DNA of 64,000 nucleotides from Rhizobacter sp. (GCA_023954175.1 JAMLIM010000011.1:1-64000); one strand, 5' to 3'. Positions 52,546 through 62,203 are shown, counted from the first letter of the stretch. A program made the numbers and translations. Notes: generated by a model from the sequence alone, not told the origin.

Positions 52546-54066
52546 ATGGGTGCACCCGAAGCCTTCACCGCCACCGCCGAGATCGGCCACTACATCGGCG
52601 GGCGCGTCGTCAGCAATCCCGGTGCGCGCCGGCAAGCCGTCTACAACCCCGCCACCGGCGCCGTCGCACGCGAGCTCGTGCTCGGCACGGCGGACGATGT
52701 GGCAGCGGCCGTCGCCGCGGGCAAGGCTGCATGCCAGGCCTGGGCCGACACGCCGCCGATCCGCCGCGCGCGCGTCCTGAACGCATTCCTCGCGCTGCTC
52801 AACGAGCACCGCGACACGCTTGCCGCGATGATCACCGCCGAGCACGGCAAGGTCTTCACCGACGCGCAGGGCGAGGTCACGCGCGGCATCGACATCGTCG
52901 AGTTTGCCTGCGGCATCCCGCAGCTGCTCAAGGGCGATTTCACCGACCAGGTCAGCACCGGGATCGACAACTGGACGCTGCGCCAGCCGCTCGGCGTCGT
53001 CGCCGGCATCACGCCGTTCAACTTCCCGTGCATGGTCCCGATGTGGATGTTCCCGGTCGCGCTCGCCTGCGGCAACGCCTTCATCCTGAAGCCGAGCGAA
53101 CGCGACCCGTCGCCGTCGCTCCTGATGGCCGATCTGCTCAAGCAGGCCGGGTTGCCGGACGGCGTCTTCAACGTCGTGCAGGGCGACAAGGTCGTCGTCG
53201 ACGCGCTGCTTGCGCACCCGGACGTGAAGGCGGTGTCGTTCGTCGGCTCGACGCCGATCGCGAACTACATCTACGAGACCGGCGCGCGCCACGGCAAGCG
53301 CGTGCAGGCGCTTGGCGGGGCGAAGAACCACATGGTCGTGATGCCCGACGCCGACATCGATCAAACCGTCGACGCGCTGATCGGTGCCGCCTACGGCTCG
53401 GCCGGCGAGCGTTGCATGGCGATCAGCGTCGCGGTGTTCGTCGGCGACATCGCCGACAAGGTCATCCCGCTCGTCGCCGCGCGCGCGAAGGCGCTCAAGA
53501 TCAAGAACGGCATGGAGCTCGACGCCGAGATGGGCCCGATCGTGACGAAGGAGGCGCTGCAACGCGTCGAGGGCTACATCGCCGTCGGCGTCGAGGAAGG
53601 CGCCAAGCTCGTCGTCGATGGCCGCGGCCACAAGGTGGCAGGCCACGAGGGCGGCTTCTTCACCGGTGGCACGCTGCTCGACCACGTGACGCCTTCGATG
53701 CGCGTCTACAAGGAAGAGATCTTCGGCCCCGTGCTGTCGTGCGTGCGCGTGCCCGACTTCGCGACCGCGGTGCAGCTCGTCAACGACCACGAGTTCGGCA
53801 ACGGCGTCGCCTGCTACACGCGCGACGGCCACGTCGCGCGCGAGTTCGCGCGCCGCATCCAGGTCGGCATGGTCGGCATCAATGTGCCTATTCCCGTGCC
53901 GATGGCGTGGCATGGCTTCGGCGGCTGGAAGCGCAGCCTGTTCGGCGACATGCACGCCTACGGCGAGGAGGGCGTGCGCTTCTACACCAGGCAGAAGTCG
54001 ATCATGCAGCGCTGGCCGGAAAGCACCGCCAAGGGTGCCGAGTTCGTGATGCCGACGGCGAAGTAG
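52546..54066 (+). CDS. mmsA: CoA-acylating methylmalonate-semialdehyde dehydrogenase
   Basis: A 506-aa aldehyde dehydrogenase that turns (methyl)malonate semialdehyde into propionyl- or acetyl-CoA in valine, thymine and beta-alanine breakdown. MmsA marks are [16 protein letters not shown] and the catalytic Cys in [13 protein letters not shown]; the usual Glu general base is absent as expected ([15 protein letters not shown]). The final [20 protein letters not shown] is typical. ATG 52546 has AGGAG upstream and is preferred to TTG 52525. Confidence 0.93.
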   Translation: MGAPEAFTATAEIGHYIGGRVVSNPGARRQAVYNPATGAVARELVLGTADDVAAAVAAGKAACQAWADTPPIRRARVLNAFLALLNEHRDTLAAMITAEHGKVFTDAQGEVTRGIDIVEFACGIPQLLKGDFTDQVSTGIDNWTLRQPLGVVAGITPFNFPCMVPMWMFPVALACGNAFILKPSERDPSPSLLMADLLKQAGLPDGVFNVVQGDKVVVDALLAHPDVKAVSFVGSTPIANYIYETGARHGKRVQALGGAKNHMVVMPDADIDQTVDALIGAAYGSAGERCMAISVAVFVGDIADKVIPLVAARAKALKIKNGMELDAEMGPIVTKEALQRVEGYIAVGVEEGAKLVVDGRGHKVAGHEGGFFTGGTLLDHVTPSMRVYKEEIFGPVLSCVRVPDFATAVQLVNDHEFGNGVACYTRDGHVAREFARRIQVGMVGINVPIPVPMAWHGFGGWKRSLFGDMHAYGEEGVRFYTRQKSIMQRWPESTAKGAEFVMPTAK

Positions 54067-54382
54067 GGCGGCACGCCGCGCGGCCGGCGCGTCTTCCTGC
54101 ACGCGGGGCATGGGGCGCCCTCGAAACCCGCATGCCGCCACAACGTCGACGCATCGATTCATGGAGACCCCTGAACGACGGCGTCGACTTGGTCGACCCT
54201 GCGCTGCCGGCCACTTGCTGCCGCTCATGGCCCGCAAGTTCCGGGCTGGGCCGCCCGTCATCAAGAAGACCCTTGCCGAAGCGACCCGGTCGCAGCCGGG
54301 CGCAACCTTCCCTCAGCTCGCGTGCGCAGCCGCTCGGTAGGTCAAGAAGTCGCGCCCACTTTGATCTGTTGCTGCGATGCGG
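54067..54382. other. 316-bp region between convergent mmsA and alkyl sulfatase genes
   Basis: No gene, RNA or strong terminator is recognised. It contains a GC-rich imperfect palindrome just after the mmsA stop (about 54077-54093) and otherwise unremarkable sequence. Confidence 0.5.
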
Positions 54383-56482
54383 TCAGTCGCCTGCCAGGTA
54401 GGCCGGCACCGGGTCGGGCATCTCGAACGCCTTCAGCCCCTTCGCGCTTGCCCTTGGCGCCGTGCCCGGCAGGATCTCGAAGTCCGGCGTGAACGCGACC
54501 ATCAGGCCGCGCAGTTGATCGAAGGGCTTGCGGTCGCCTTCGAACCTGGCTTTGCCGGCCTTGATCAGGTCGTCGAAGCTGGTCACGCCCATCATCACCA
54601 TGTTGAGGTCGCTGCGGTTGAGCGTGATCGTCAGGTCGGCATTCTTCGCCTGCTGGCCCTTGATGTTGGTCAGCGTGGCGTTGCTCATTTCCACCAGGTA
54701 CTTCTCGCCGTTGTCGGGAGTGACCAGGTTGATGGTGAAGCGCAAACCCTCGGCCTTCTTCGGGTCCATGCTGATGCCGAGGAAGTCGAGCCACATCTCG
54801 GTCGACATGGCGCGCACCACGTCCGGCCCGGTACTGCGCTGCGGCGTGCCGCCCGGCAGGCCGTTGCGCAGTTCATAGGCGCCCTGCAGGAAGCTGTTGC
54901 GCACGCTGGTGCTCTCGGCCTGATAACCGAGCTGTTCGTACGCGTCGGCCAGCAGGCGGCGCGCCGGCTGGTTCTGCGGCTGGGCAAACACCAACTTGTT
55001 GAGAATTTCGGTGGCGAGCAGGTACTGGCCCTCGCCGATCAATTGCCGGCCCTTGGCCACGATCTTGTCCGCCCCGCCCATCATCTCGACGTACAGCGGC
55101 GCCGAATCCTTCGGCGACAACGGGTGCAGGTTGACCGGATTGCCGTCGTAGAAGCCGAGGAAGCGGTTGATGACGGCGCGCGAGTTGTTCTGAACGTCGC
55201 CGTGGTAGCTGCGCGCGGCCCATTGCTGCTGCAGGCTCCGGGGCACCTCATAGACGTTCTGGATCTCGTTGATCGTCACGCCCTGGTTGGCGTAGTGCAG
55301 CGCCTGGTTGTTCAGGTTGGCATAGGTGTCGCGCTGCGCGCGCAGCACCTCCTGGATGCGCGCGTTGCCCCAGCGCGGCCAGCTGTGCGAGGCGAACATC
55401 ACCTCGGCCTCCTGGCCGAACTGCCACAGCGCGGCGTTGATCTCCTTCGACCAGTTCAGCGCGTTGCGCACCGGTGCACCGCGCAGCGTGTAGATGTTGT
55501 GGATCGTGCCCGTCACGTTTTCCGCCGCCCAGAAGGCCTTGAACTGCGGGAAGTAGGTGTTCATTTCGACCGGCGCTTCGGTGTCGGGCGTGTTCTGGAA
55601 CACCATCTTCACGCCGTCGAGCGTGATCTCCTCGATGCCCTTGCTGATCAGCACATTCGGCGCGATCAGCCCGGTGTTGCCGTTGGCCACGTTCTTGCCG
55701 ATCGCCTGGTCCACATGGCCGTGCGCGTCGCGCGGCAACAGGATCGCGTACTGCCACTGCGTGCGCCGCGACATGGCGTTGCCGGCGAACACGTTCTCCT
55801 CGATCGCGGCCTGCATGAAGCCGGCAGGCGCGATCACCTTGACCTTTCCGCTGGCCACGTCGGCTTCGTCGACGACGCCACGCACGCCGCCAAAGTGATC
55901 GACATGCGAGTGCGAATAGACGACACCGACGACCGGACGCTTGCCGAGCTTGTCGTTGATGAATTCGAGCGCCGCACGCGCCGTCTCCTTGGCCGTCAGC
56001 GGGTCGAACACGATCCAGCCGGTGTCACCCTTGATGAAGCTGATGTTGGCCAGGTCGAAGCCGCGCACCTGGTAGATCCTGCCCGGCACCACCTCGTACA
56101 GGCCATAGGCCATGTTCAGCACCGCCTGGCGCTGCAGCGAGGGGTGGATGCTCTGGAAGTCCTTGCCCTCCAGCAGCCACTCGTAGCTGCCCATGTCCCA
56201 GGCCACCTGCCCGGCATCGGCCTTGATCTGCTTGTACGGCGGCGCGGCGATGAAGCCCTTCTTGGCTTCGTCGAAGTCGCGCTTGTCCGCGAACGGCAGT
56301 TGGGCCGTGATGCCCTTGCGCAGCTCGAGCGTGAAGGTCGAAGGCGGGCTGCCGTTCGGGTCGAAGTGCTTGACTTGCGCTGGCGGCTTGTCCACGGAGG
56401 CGCCCTGCGCCTGCACCGCGCCAACCATGCAAGCAGCGCATGCGATCAGCAAGCCCCGCGCAGTAACCTTCTTGAACAGCAT
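54383..56482 (-). CDS. SdsA-type alkyl sulfatase (metallo-beta-lactamase fold)
   Basis: A 699-aa secreted enzyme that hydrolyses primary alkyl sulfates such as SDS to alcohol and sulfate. The signal peptide (residues 1-26) ends GAVQAQG. The zinc motif YSHSHVDHFGG gives His191, His193, Asp195 and His196, near the positions in Pseudomonas SdsA1. GTIHNIYTLRGAPVRNALNWSKEI and the C-terminal sterol-carrier-like domain with ALTLNRSDL-like ITLNRSDLNMVMMG complete the family layout. No regulator is adjacent; it is a single gene. Confidence 0.93.
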   Translation of the reverse strand: MLFKKVTARGLLIACAACMVGAVQAQGASVDKPPAQVKHFDPNGSPPSTFTLELRKGITAQLPFADKRDFDEAKKGFIAAPPYKQIKADAGQVAWDMGSYEWLLEGKDFQSIHPSLQRQAVLNMAYGLYEVVPGRIYQVRGFDLANISFIKGDTGWIVFDPLTAKETARAALEFINDKLGKRPVVGVVYSHSHVDHFGGVRGVVDEADVASGKVKVIAPAGFMQAAIEENVFAGNAMSRRTQWQYAILLPRDAHGHVDQAIGKNVANGNTGLIAPNVLISKGIEEITLDGVKMVFQNTPDTEAPVEMNTYFPQFKAFWAAENVTGTIHNIYTLRGAPVRNALNWSKEINAALWQFGQEAEVMFASHSWPRWGNARIQEVLRAQRDTYANLNNQALHYANQGVTINEIQNVYEVPRSLQQQWAARSYHGDVQNNSRAVINRFLGFYDGNPVNLHPLSPKDSAPLYVEMMGGADKIVAKGRQLIGEGQYLLATEILNKLVFAQPQNQPARRLLADAYEQLGYQAESTSVRNSFLQGAYELRNGLPGGTPQRSTGPDVVRAMSTEMWLDFLGISMDPKKAEGLRFTINLVTPDNGEKYLVEMSNATLTNIKGQQAKNADLTITLNRSDLNMVMMGVTSFDDLIKAGKARFEGDRKPFDQLRGLMVAFTPDFEILPGTAPRASAKGLKAFEMPDPVPAYLAGD

Positions 56483-56841
56483 CGTCGACCCCAGGCGTTG
56501 TTGTGGGCAACTCGCCGGACGGCGAGAAGCAAGCGCGATTTTCCGCCATCTTTTCGACCGCCGGCTGGGCGATGGTCGGGCTTTTCATCGGCCGATAACC
56601 AGTTCAGGCGATGCGCTGTCCGACATCTTGCCGGTCGTACCCGGCGCGTGACCAATGCGGGCGGTCTGCCTGATGTCTCTCGAGGAAACGCCGGGCCGCC
56701 CCGAGCCTCCTTGTTCCCCCTCGGGGGGCGGACGCCGCGAGCTGGCGGCCTTGGGGGTGCTCAATGGTTCGCCCCGATAATTGCGCAACCCGTGCGGCGC
56801 ACGACACTGGCAGTGAATCGATCCGAGTTCGCCCCATCCGC
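56483..56841. other. 359-bp divergent intergenic region with a dispersed repeat
   Basis: It separates the divergent alkyl sulfatase and class IV aminotransferase genes and should hold both promoters. No boxes could be assigned with confidence. Its right half contains the Burkholderiales-type repeat at 56691-56763. Confidence 0.5.
56691..56763. repeat. dispersed Burkholderiales-type intergenic repeat
   Basis: A GC-rich unit with gggccgccccgagcc, a ccccctcggggg hairpin and ggcggccttgggggtgct. From memory, very similar units are scattered between genes in many Comamonadaceae and relatives; this was not checked by search. It has internal inverted symmetry and may end transcripts. Confidence 0.6.
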
Positions 56842-57780
56842 ATGTCGCAAAGCATCCACGACTTCCACGACGATCCGCGCAACGCGCAGATCCGCATCTG
56901 GGTCAACGGCACGCTGAAGCCGCGCGCCGAGGCGGTGGTGTCGGTGTTCGACAGCGGCTTCGTGCTCGGCGATGGCGTGTGGGAGGGCTTGCGCGTCGTC
57001 GGCGGGCATCCGGTGTTTCTCGACGCGCATCTCGATCGACTGTTCGAGGGCGCGAAGGCGCTGATGCTCGACATCGGTCTCTCGCGTGAGGCGATCACGC
57101 GCGCGCTCTACGACACGCTCGCCGCCAACGGCATGACGGGCGACGGCGTGCACATCCGCCTGATGGTCACGCGCGGCGTCAAGCGCACGCCGTACCAGGA
57201 CCCGCGCGTCACGGTCGGCCCGGCGACGATCGTCATCATCCCCGAGTGGAAGGTCGCCAAGCCCGAGACGCTGGCGGCGGGGCTGACGCTGTTCACGGTG
57301 CATGTGCGGCGCGGCTTCCCGGATGTGCAGGACCCGAAGCTCAACAGCCACAGCAAGCTCAACTGCATCACCGCCTGCATCCAGGCCACCGCGGCGGGCG
57401 CGGACGAGGCGCTGATGCTCGACCCGCACGGTTTCGTCGCCACCTGCAACTCGACACACTTCTTCATCGTGCGGCGCGGCGAGGTGTGGACGTCGAGCGG
57501 CGACTATTGCCTGGGCGGCATCACGCGCAGCAACGTGCTCGCCGTCTGCCGCGAGGCCGGCATCCCGGCGCGCGAGAAGAACTTCAGCCTGACCGAGGTC
57601 TATGGCGCCGACGAGGCCTTCGTCACCGGCACCTACGCCGGCGTGGCGCCGGTGCGCAGGATCGACGGCCGGACGCTCGGCGATTCCGGCGAGGCGCTGC
57701 CCGGGCCGATGGTCACGCGGCTGCAGGGCTTGTACCGGCAACTCGTCGCCCGAGACGTGGCGGCGCGCTCGATGCCATGA
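56842..57780 (+). CDS. class IV aminotransferase (BCAT/D-amino acid type)
   Basis: A 312-aa fold-type IV PLP enzyme. The catalytic lysine is in LNSHSKLNCI and the family ending is EVYGADEAFVTGTYAGVAPV with GGITRSNVL for phosphate binding. It transfers amino groups from branched-chain or D-amino acids or acts on a related substrate; which cannot be told from motifs alone. ATG 56842 starts the typical IRIWVNG region at the right distance. It overlaps the next gene by 4 nt. Confidence 0.88.
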   Translation: MSQSIHDFHDDPRNAQIRIWVNGTLKPRAEAVVSVFDSGFVLGDGVWEGLRVVGGHPVFLDAHLDRLFEGAKALMLDIGLSREAITRALYDTLAANGMTGDGVHIRLMVTRGVKRTPYQDPRVTVGPATIVIIPEWKVAKPETLAAGLTLFTVHVRRGFPDVQDPKLNSHSKLNCITACIQATAAGADEALMLDPHGFVATCNSTHFFIVRRGEVWTSSGDYCLGGITRSNVLAVCREAGIPAREKNFSLTEVYGADEAFVTGTYAGVAPVRRIDGRTLGDSGEALPGPMVTRLQGLYRQLVARDVAARSMP

Positions 57781-58559
57781 CGCTGCGCCTCGCGATGTGG
57801 AGCGGCCCGCGCAACATCAGCACGGCGCTGATGCGGGCGTGGGAGAACCGGCCCGATTGCACCGTGACCGACGAGCCGCTCTATGCCGCCTACCTCGCGA
57901 CGACCGGGCTCGATCATCCGCTGCGCGACGAGGTCATCGCGGCCGGCGACTCCGACTGGCAACGCGTGGCGACCTTCCTCACCGGCCCCGTGCCCGACGG
58001 CCGCGCGATCTGGTACCAGAAGCACATGACGCACCATCTGTTGCCCGGCATGTCGCTGGACTGGGTGCACGCGCTCACCAACGTGCTGCTGATCCGCGAC
58101 CCGGCGCAGGTCGTCGCGTCCTACCTGAAGTCGCGCGCGACGGTGACGCCGGCCGACATCGGCCTGCTGCAGCAGGTGGTCCTCTACGACGAGCTGTGCC
58201 ACGCAGGCGCCGGCGAGCCGCCCCTCGTCATCGACGCCGACGATTTCCTGCGCGACCCTGCGGCGCACCTGCGCGCGCTCTGCGCGCATCTGGGCGTCGA
58301 CTTCGACGAAGAGCGCATGCTGCACTGGCCGCCCGGGCCGCGCGCAAGCGACGGCGTCTGGGCGCCGGCCTGGTATGCCGCGGTGTGGCAGTCGACCGGT
58401 TTCGAGCCATGGCGGCCGCGCACGCCGCGCCTGGATCGCGCGGCACAATCGGTTGCCGATGCCTGCCGGCCGGCCTACGAGCGGTTGCGCGCGGCGCGGC
58501 TGCGTGTCGAAGCCGACGGCGCCCGCATCGGGACACGACCCCTGGACACCAAGCAATGA
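57777..58559 (+). CDS. sulfotransferase-like protein
   Basis: A 260-aa P-loop protein. The PAPS 5'-phosphosulfate loop is seen as WSGPRNISTALMRAW at residues 8-22, and the 3'-phosphate motif as LLIRDPAQVVASYLKSR. It belongs to a bacterial sulfotransferase-like group often next to class IV aminotransferase genes. Acceptor unknown. ATGA overlaps join it to both neighbours, so the three proteins probably work in one pathway. Confidence 0.82.
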   Translation: MTLRLAMWSGPRNISTALMRAWENRPDCTVTDEPLYAAYLATTGLDHPLRDEVIAAGDSDWQRVATFLTGPVPDGRAIWYQKHMTHHLLPGMSLDWVHALTNVLLIRDPAQVVASYLKSRATVTPADIGLLQQVVLYDELCHAGAGEPPLVIDADDFLRDPAAHLRALCAHLGVDFDEERMLHWPPGPRASDGVWAPAWYAAVWQSTGFEPWRPRTPRLDRAAQSVADACRPAYERLRAARLRVEADGARIGTRPLDTKQ

Positions 58560-59095
58560 TCGACGACAGCAACTATCTGGCCGAGGAGACGCTGCGCGAC
58601 GGCCGCGCGGTCATCGTGCGCGCGATCCGCGCGAGCGACAAGCAGGCCATGCTCGACGCCTTCCATGGCCTCGAGGCGCAGACGATCTACATGCGCCTCT
58701 TCGCCGCGCAGGGCGAGCCGACCGAGAAGACGCTGCGCGAGTGGACCGAGATCGATTTCAGCAAGCTCATGCGCCTCGTCGTCTGCCTGCCGCGGCCTGA
58801 CGGCAGCGAGCAGATCATCGGCGGCGCGTCGTTCGCGATGCTCGAGCCGGGCAACCCCGCGGCTGGCGCCGAGATCTCGTTCACGCTCGAGGAGGACTTC
58901 CAGGGCCAGGGGCTGGGCGGCAAACTGCTCGCACACCTGGCGCGCATTGCGCGCGAAAGAGGCATCACCCGCTTCGTCGCCGAGACGCTGTCCGAGAACC
59001 GCGCAATGCTCGCCGTGTTCGGCAGAAGCGGCTTCCCGATGACGCATCGCCGAGAGCAGGGGGTGATCCACGTCGAACTCGACATCGGGGACTGA
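58556..59095 (+). CDS. GNAT-family N-acetyltransferase
   Basis: A 179-aa GNAT protein. Motif A is seen in EISFTLEEDFQGQGLGGKLLAHLARIARERGI with the QGQGLG acetyl-CoA loop, and ETLSENRAMLAVFGRSGF follows. It resembles the C-terminal acetyltransferase domain of protein acyltransferases of the Pat type, but here stands alone. Last gene of the aminotransferase-sulfotransferase operon. Confidence 0.85.
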   Translation: MIDDSNYLAEETLRDGRAVIVRAIRASDKQAMLDAFHGLEAQTIYMRLFAAQGEPTEKTLREWTEIDFSKLMRLVVCLPRPDGSEQIIGGASFAMLEPGNPAAGAEISFTLEEDFQGQGLGGKLLAHLARIARERGITRFVAETLSENRAMLAVFGRSGFPMTHRREQGVIHVELDIGD

Positions 59096-59150
59096 ACGGT
59101 CCTGTTGCCGCGCAACACGAATCCGATTCAACGTCGCGCGTCAGGCTCCG

Positions 59151-59177
59151 CCGCTACAGCCGCTACAGCCGCTACAG
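59151..59177. repeat. three 9-bp tandem repeats
   Basis: ccgctacag occurs three times in a row, merging into the left copy of the 39-bp direct repeat that starts at 59170. It looks like local expansion at the repeat boundary. Confidence 0.9.
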
Positions 59178-59208
59178 CTTCTCGCTCTCCCCCGCCTTCG
59201 GCTGCCAC
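59170..59208. repeat. left copy of 39-bp direct repeat around the pseudokinase gene
   Basis: Identical over 39 bp to 61362-61400, which is the last 12 codons and stop of the ABC permease gene on the minus strand. Here it is an orphan fragment in non-coding DNA. The two copies enclose the whole pseudokinase gene. Confidence 0.93.
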
Positions 59209-59374
59209 GTCGCAAGCCTGAGCAATGTCAAAGGCGTGGCTCGTCGCCAACACTTCGCGCACGCGGGCCGCCACGGGGAAATAATGCCCCTGTCATGGCG
59301 ACTTCCGACCCTCGCTCCCCGGCCGGCTTCGCTCGCAGCGCGAAGCCACACCGGGCTGCGGGCCGAGTGCGGCG

Positions 59375-61333
59375 ATGACGAAGCCGGCGGGCTGGTCGGC
59401 GGCCGCGGCTGCGCCCGAGCGGGCGCTGGCGCCCGGCACGCGGATCGACGACTACGAGATCGAGCAGGCGCTGGACCAGGGCGGCGTCGCCATCGTGTAC
59501 CGCGCGTTCGACCATGCGCTCGGGCTGCAGGTCGCGGTCGAGGAGTACATGCCCGACGCGATGGTGGTGCGAATCGTCGACGGCCGGGTTGCTTTGCGCG
59601 CGCGTGCGCAGGGCCACGCGTTCGAGGAGGGGCGCCAGGCTTTCATTGCCGAGGCGCAGACGCTGGCGCGTTGCGAGCATCCCGCGCTGCTGCGCATCGA
59701 CCGCGTCCTGCAGCGCCACGGCACCGTATATCGCGCGATGCGTCTGTACGCCGGGCCGAAACTGCTCGAGCATCGCCGCGCGCTGGCTGAGGCACCCGAC
59801 GACGTCACTTTGCTGCGCTGGGTCGAAGATCTGCTCGGCGCCTTGTCTGCGCTGCACGCCGAAGGGTGCGTGCATGGCGCGCTCGATCCCGGCCGCATCG
59901 TGCTGCGCGACAGCGGGCACCTGCTGCTGCTCGACTTCGATGCCGTGCGCAGGACGCTGATCAGCGGGCGGACGCAGGAGATGCTGGCGGCGATGGAACC
60001 CTGTTTCGCTGCGCCGGAGCAGCGCGGACCGTCGGCCGGCGCATCGGTCGGGCCCTGGACAGACCTGTACGCGTTGGCGGCGACGCTGCGCTTTTGCATC
60101 GACGGGGAGTTGCCACCGCCAGCGTCCGCCCTCGCGCCGGATCAACCCGCCAGGCTCGTCAGCGACGCCTGGCGAAGCGTGGAGCGCGAAGCAGGGGACG
60201 TATCGGGCGCGGCCTGGATGCGTGCGATCGATGCATGCCTAGCCGACGCGCCGCAGGACCGGCCGCAGAGCGTCGCCCAGCTGCGTCACATGATCGACGA
60301 AGCGGTGGTGCTTGCATCGACCTTGCCGACATGGCCGGCGCCCCGCATCGCGGCCGGGCCGCCGCAAGAAGTCGATGCCACGCCCGAAGGCGACGACAGC
60401 GTCGAGGCACCGGACGCCGTTGCCGAGACGCAGCCGCAGCAATCGCCACAGCAACCCTCGGAGACGGAGCCGGAGCCGGAGCCGGAACCTGCACCAGTGC
60501 CAGTGCCAGTACCGGCGCCGAAACCGGAGGTTGTGCCGCAGCCGGAGCCAACCGTCGAGCCCGCGCCGAAGTCCACGCCCGCACCCGCACCCGAGGGCGC
60601 AGTGGTCGACACGCCAGAACCGGACTCCACGATGGACGCTGCCGCCGGCTCGGCGCCGACCGCGGACGAGGCACCGGCCGACGCGGTTGTCGCCAAGGTG
60701 ATGGCCGACCTGGAGGAGACGCTGGCGCGCATCGCCGCGACGACGACCAACACGACGGTCGAGGCGGTGCGTCCCGCGCCTGCGCGGGACCTCGCGCCCG
60801 AGGCGGCACGCGAACCTGAACCCGAATCCGCTCCCTCGTTCGCAAGCACACCTGCGTTCGTGCTCGCAAGTCCGCGCAAGTCGTGGCGCCATGAATTGCT
60901 CGCGCTGTGGCGTCTAAGCCCCACCGTGTGGGCGATGGTGACCGTTGTCGTGATCGCGATGGTCGGCCTGCTGGTCGTTCAGATCCCGCGCTCGCCCGCC
61001 AGGCTGGACTTGGGCGATTCGGCGTCCGCCGCGCCAGCCGCGATGATTCAGGCGCCAGCGTTCGCGACGGCCGACGCGCAGGCCGAGGGCCTGGGCAAGC
61101 GCTCGCCGGTACCGGTCGAAACCATCGTCGAGTCCGCGCCGCCAGATATTCCGCCAGTTGAAGCCGCACCGCCGGCCGTGAAAGTGGCGGCGCCGCGGCC
61201 GCCGCCGCGCACGCAATGTCGCGGGCAGAGCGGCTATGCGCTGTACCAGTGCATGCAGACGCAATGCGCCAAGCGCAGCTACACGAAGCATCCGCAATGC
61301 GTGCGCCTGCGACGCACCCAGAATCTCAACTGA
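59375..61333 (+). CDS. membrane-anchored protein pseudokinase
   Basis: A 652-aa protein. Residues 25-300 have a bacterial Ser/Thr kinase fold of the 'EYLP...HRDIAPDN' group: glycine loop LDQGGVAIVYRAFD, then VAVEEYMP, VHGALDPGRIVL, LLLLDFDAVRR and PWTDLYALAATL. Key residues are lost: VAIK Lys is Glu56, the HRD Asp is Ala169, the loop Asn is Arg174, and DFG is DFD. So it is predicted to be inactive as a kinase and may bind or scaffold. A Pro/Glu/Ala-rich linker, one TM helix (about 517-540) and a periplasmic tail with four cysteines follow. ATG 59375 is used. Confidence 0.82.
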   Translation: MTKPAGWSAAAAAPERALAPGTRIDDYEIEQALDQGGVAIVYRAFDHALGLQVAVEEYMPDAMVVRIVDGRVALRARAQGHAFEEGRQAFIAEAQTLARCEHPALLRIDRVLQRHGTVYRAMRLYAGPKLLEHRRALAEAPDDVTLLRWVEDLLGALSALHAEGCVHGALDPGRIVLRDSGHLLLLDFDAVRRTLISGRTQEMLAAMEPCFAAPEQRGPSAGASVGPWTDLYALAATLRFCIDGELPPPASALAPDQPARLVSDAWRSVEREAGDVSGAAWMRAIDACLADAPQDRPQSVAQLRHMIDEAVVLASTLPTWPAPRIAAGPPQEVDATPEGDDSVEAPDAVAETQPQQSPQQPSETEPEPEPEPAPVPVPVPAPKPEVVPQPEPTVEPAPKSTPAPAPEGAVVDTPEPDSTMDAAAGSAPTADEAPADAVVAKVMADLEETLARIAATTTNTTVEAVRPAPARDLAPEAAREPEPESAPSFASTPAFVLASPRKSWRHELLALWRLSPTVWAMVTVVVIAMVGLLVVQIPRSPARLDLGDSASAAPAAMIQAPAFATADAQAEGLGKRSPVPVETIVESAPPDIPPVEAAPPAVKVAAPRPPPRTQCRGQSGYALYQCMQTQCAKRSYTKHPQCVRLRRTQNLN

Positions 61334-61361
61334 CAGGCGACCGCGTGGCGTGGACGTGACG

Positions 61362-61400
61362 CGCTACAGCTTCTCGCTCTCCCCCGCCTTCGGCTGCCAC
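61362..61400. repeat. right copy of 39-bp direct repeat (ABC permease 3' end)
   Basis: Covers the stop codon and final codons of the ABC permease gene; identical to 59170-59208. This copy is the functional one. Confidence 0.93.
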
Positions 61401-62203
61401 TTCATCAGGCGCCGCTCGGCGAGCGTGACGAGCGCGTCGAGTGCGAGGGCGAACGCAGTCAGCACGAGGATGCCCGCCATCACGGTGTTGATGTCGAACG
61501 CGCCCTCGGCCTGCAGGATCAGGTAGCCGACGCCCTGCGCCGAGCCGAGGTACTCGCCGACCACGGCGCCGACGAACGCGAGGCCGACGCTCGTGTGCAG
61601 TGACGAGAAGACCCAGCTCATCGCGCTCGGCAGGTACACGTGGCGCAGCAGCTGGCGGCCGCTCGCGCCCAGCATCCGCGCGTTCGCGAGCACGACCGGG
61701 CTCACCTCCTTCACGCCCTGGTAGACGTTGAAGAAGACGATGAAGAAGACGAGCGTGACGCCGAGCGCGACCTTGCTCGCGATGCCGAGGCCGAACCAGA
61801 CGGCGAAGATCGGCGCCAGGATCACGCGCGGCATCGAGTTGAGCGCCTTGATGTAGGGGTCGAAGATGGCAGCGGCGAATGGGCTCAGCGCCAGCCACAG
61901 CCCGCACGCGAGGCCGAGCGCGGTGCCGATCGCGAACGCGAGCGCGGTCTCGATCAGCGTGACGCCGAGGTGGCGGTAGATGTCGGCGGCGACGACGAAC
62001 CAGTTCCAGATGCGCGCGAAGATCGTCAGCGGCTCGCCGAAGAAGAACGCCGCCTGCGTGTCGTTTTCGAAGACGAAGTTCGGCAGCAGGCCCGGCTTCG
62101 TGAGCGCGTACCAGACGCCGAACACGGCAACCAGCACGCCGAGCTGCCAGGCGCGCAGCCTCCAGCCGCCGACCGTTGACGATGAATTCGGCTTGCTGCT
62201 CAT
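61364..62203 (-). CDS. NitT/TauT-type ABC transporter permease
   Basis: A 279-aa inner-membrane permease with about six helices. The ATPase-coupling EAA loop is KALNSMPRVILAPIFAVWFGLGIASKV, typical of the SsuC/TauC/ThiX class for nitrate, sulfonates, taurine or thiamine precursors. Its ATPase is encoded at the window's right edge; two unrelated genes lie between. The substrate-binding protein is not in the window. Ends near a duplicated 39-bp copy of its own 3' end. Confidence 0.9.
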   Translation of the reverse strand: MSSKPNSSSTVGGWRLRAWQLGVLVAVFGVWYALTKPGLLPNFVFENDTQAAFFFGEPLTIFARIWNWFVVAADIYRHLGVTLIETALAFAIGTALGLACGLWLALSPFAAAIFDPYIKALNSMPRVILAPIFAVWFGLGIASKVALGVTLVFFIVFFNVYQGVKEVSPVVLANARMLGASGRQLLRHVYLPSAMSWVFSSLHTSVGLAFVGAVVGEYLGSAQGVGYLILQAEGAFDINTVMAGILVLTAFALALDALVTLAERRLMKWQPKAGESEKL

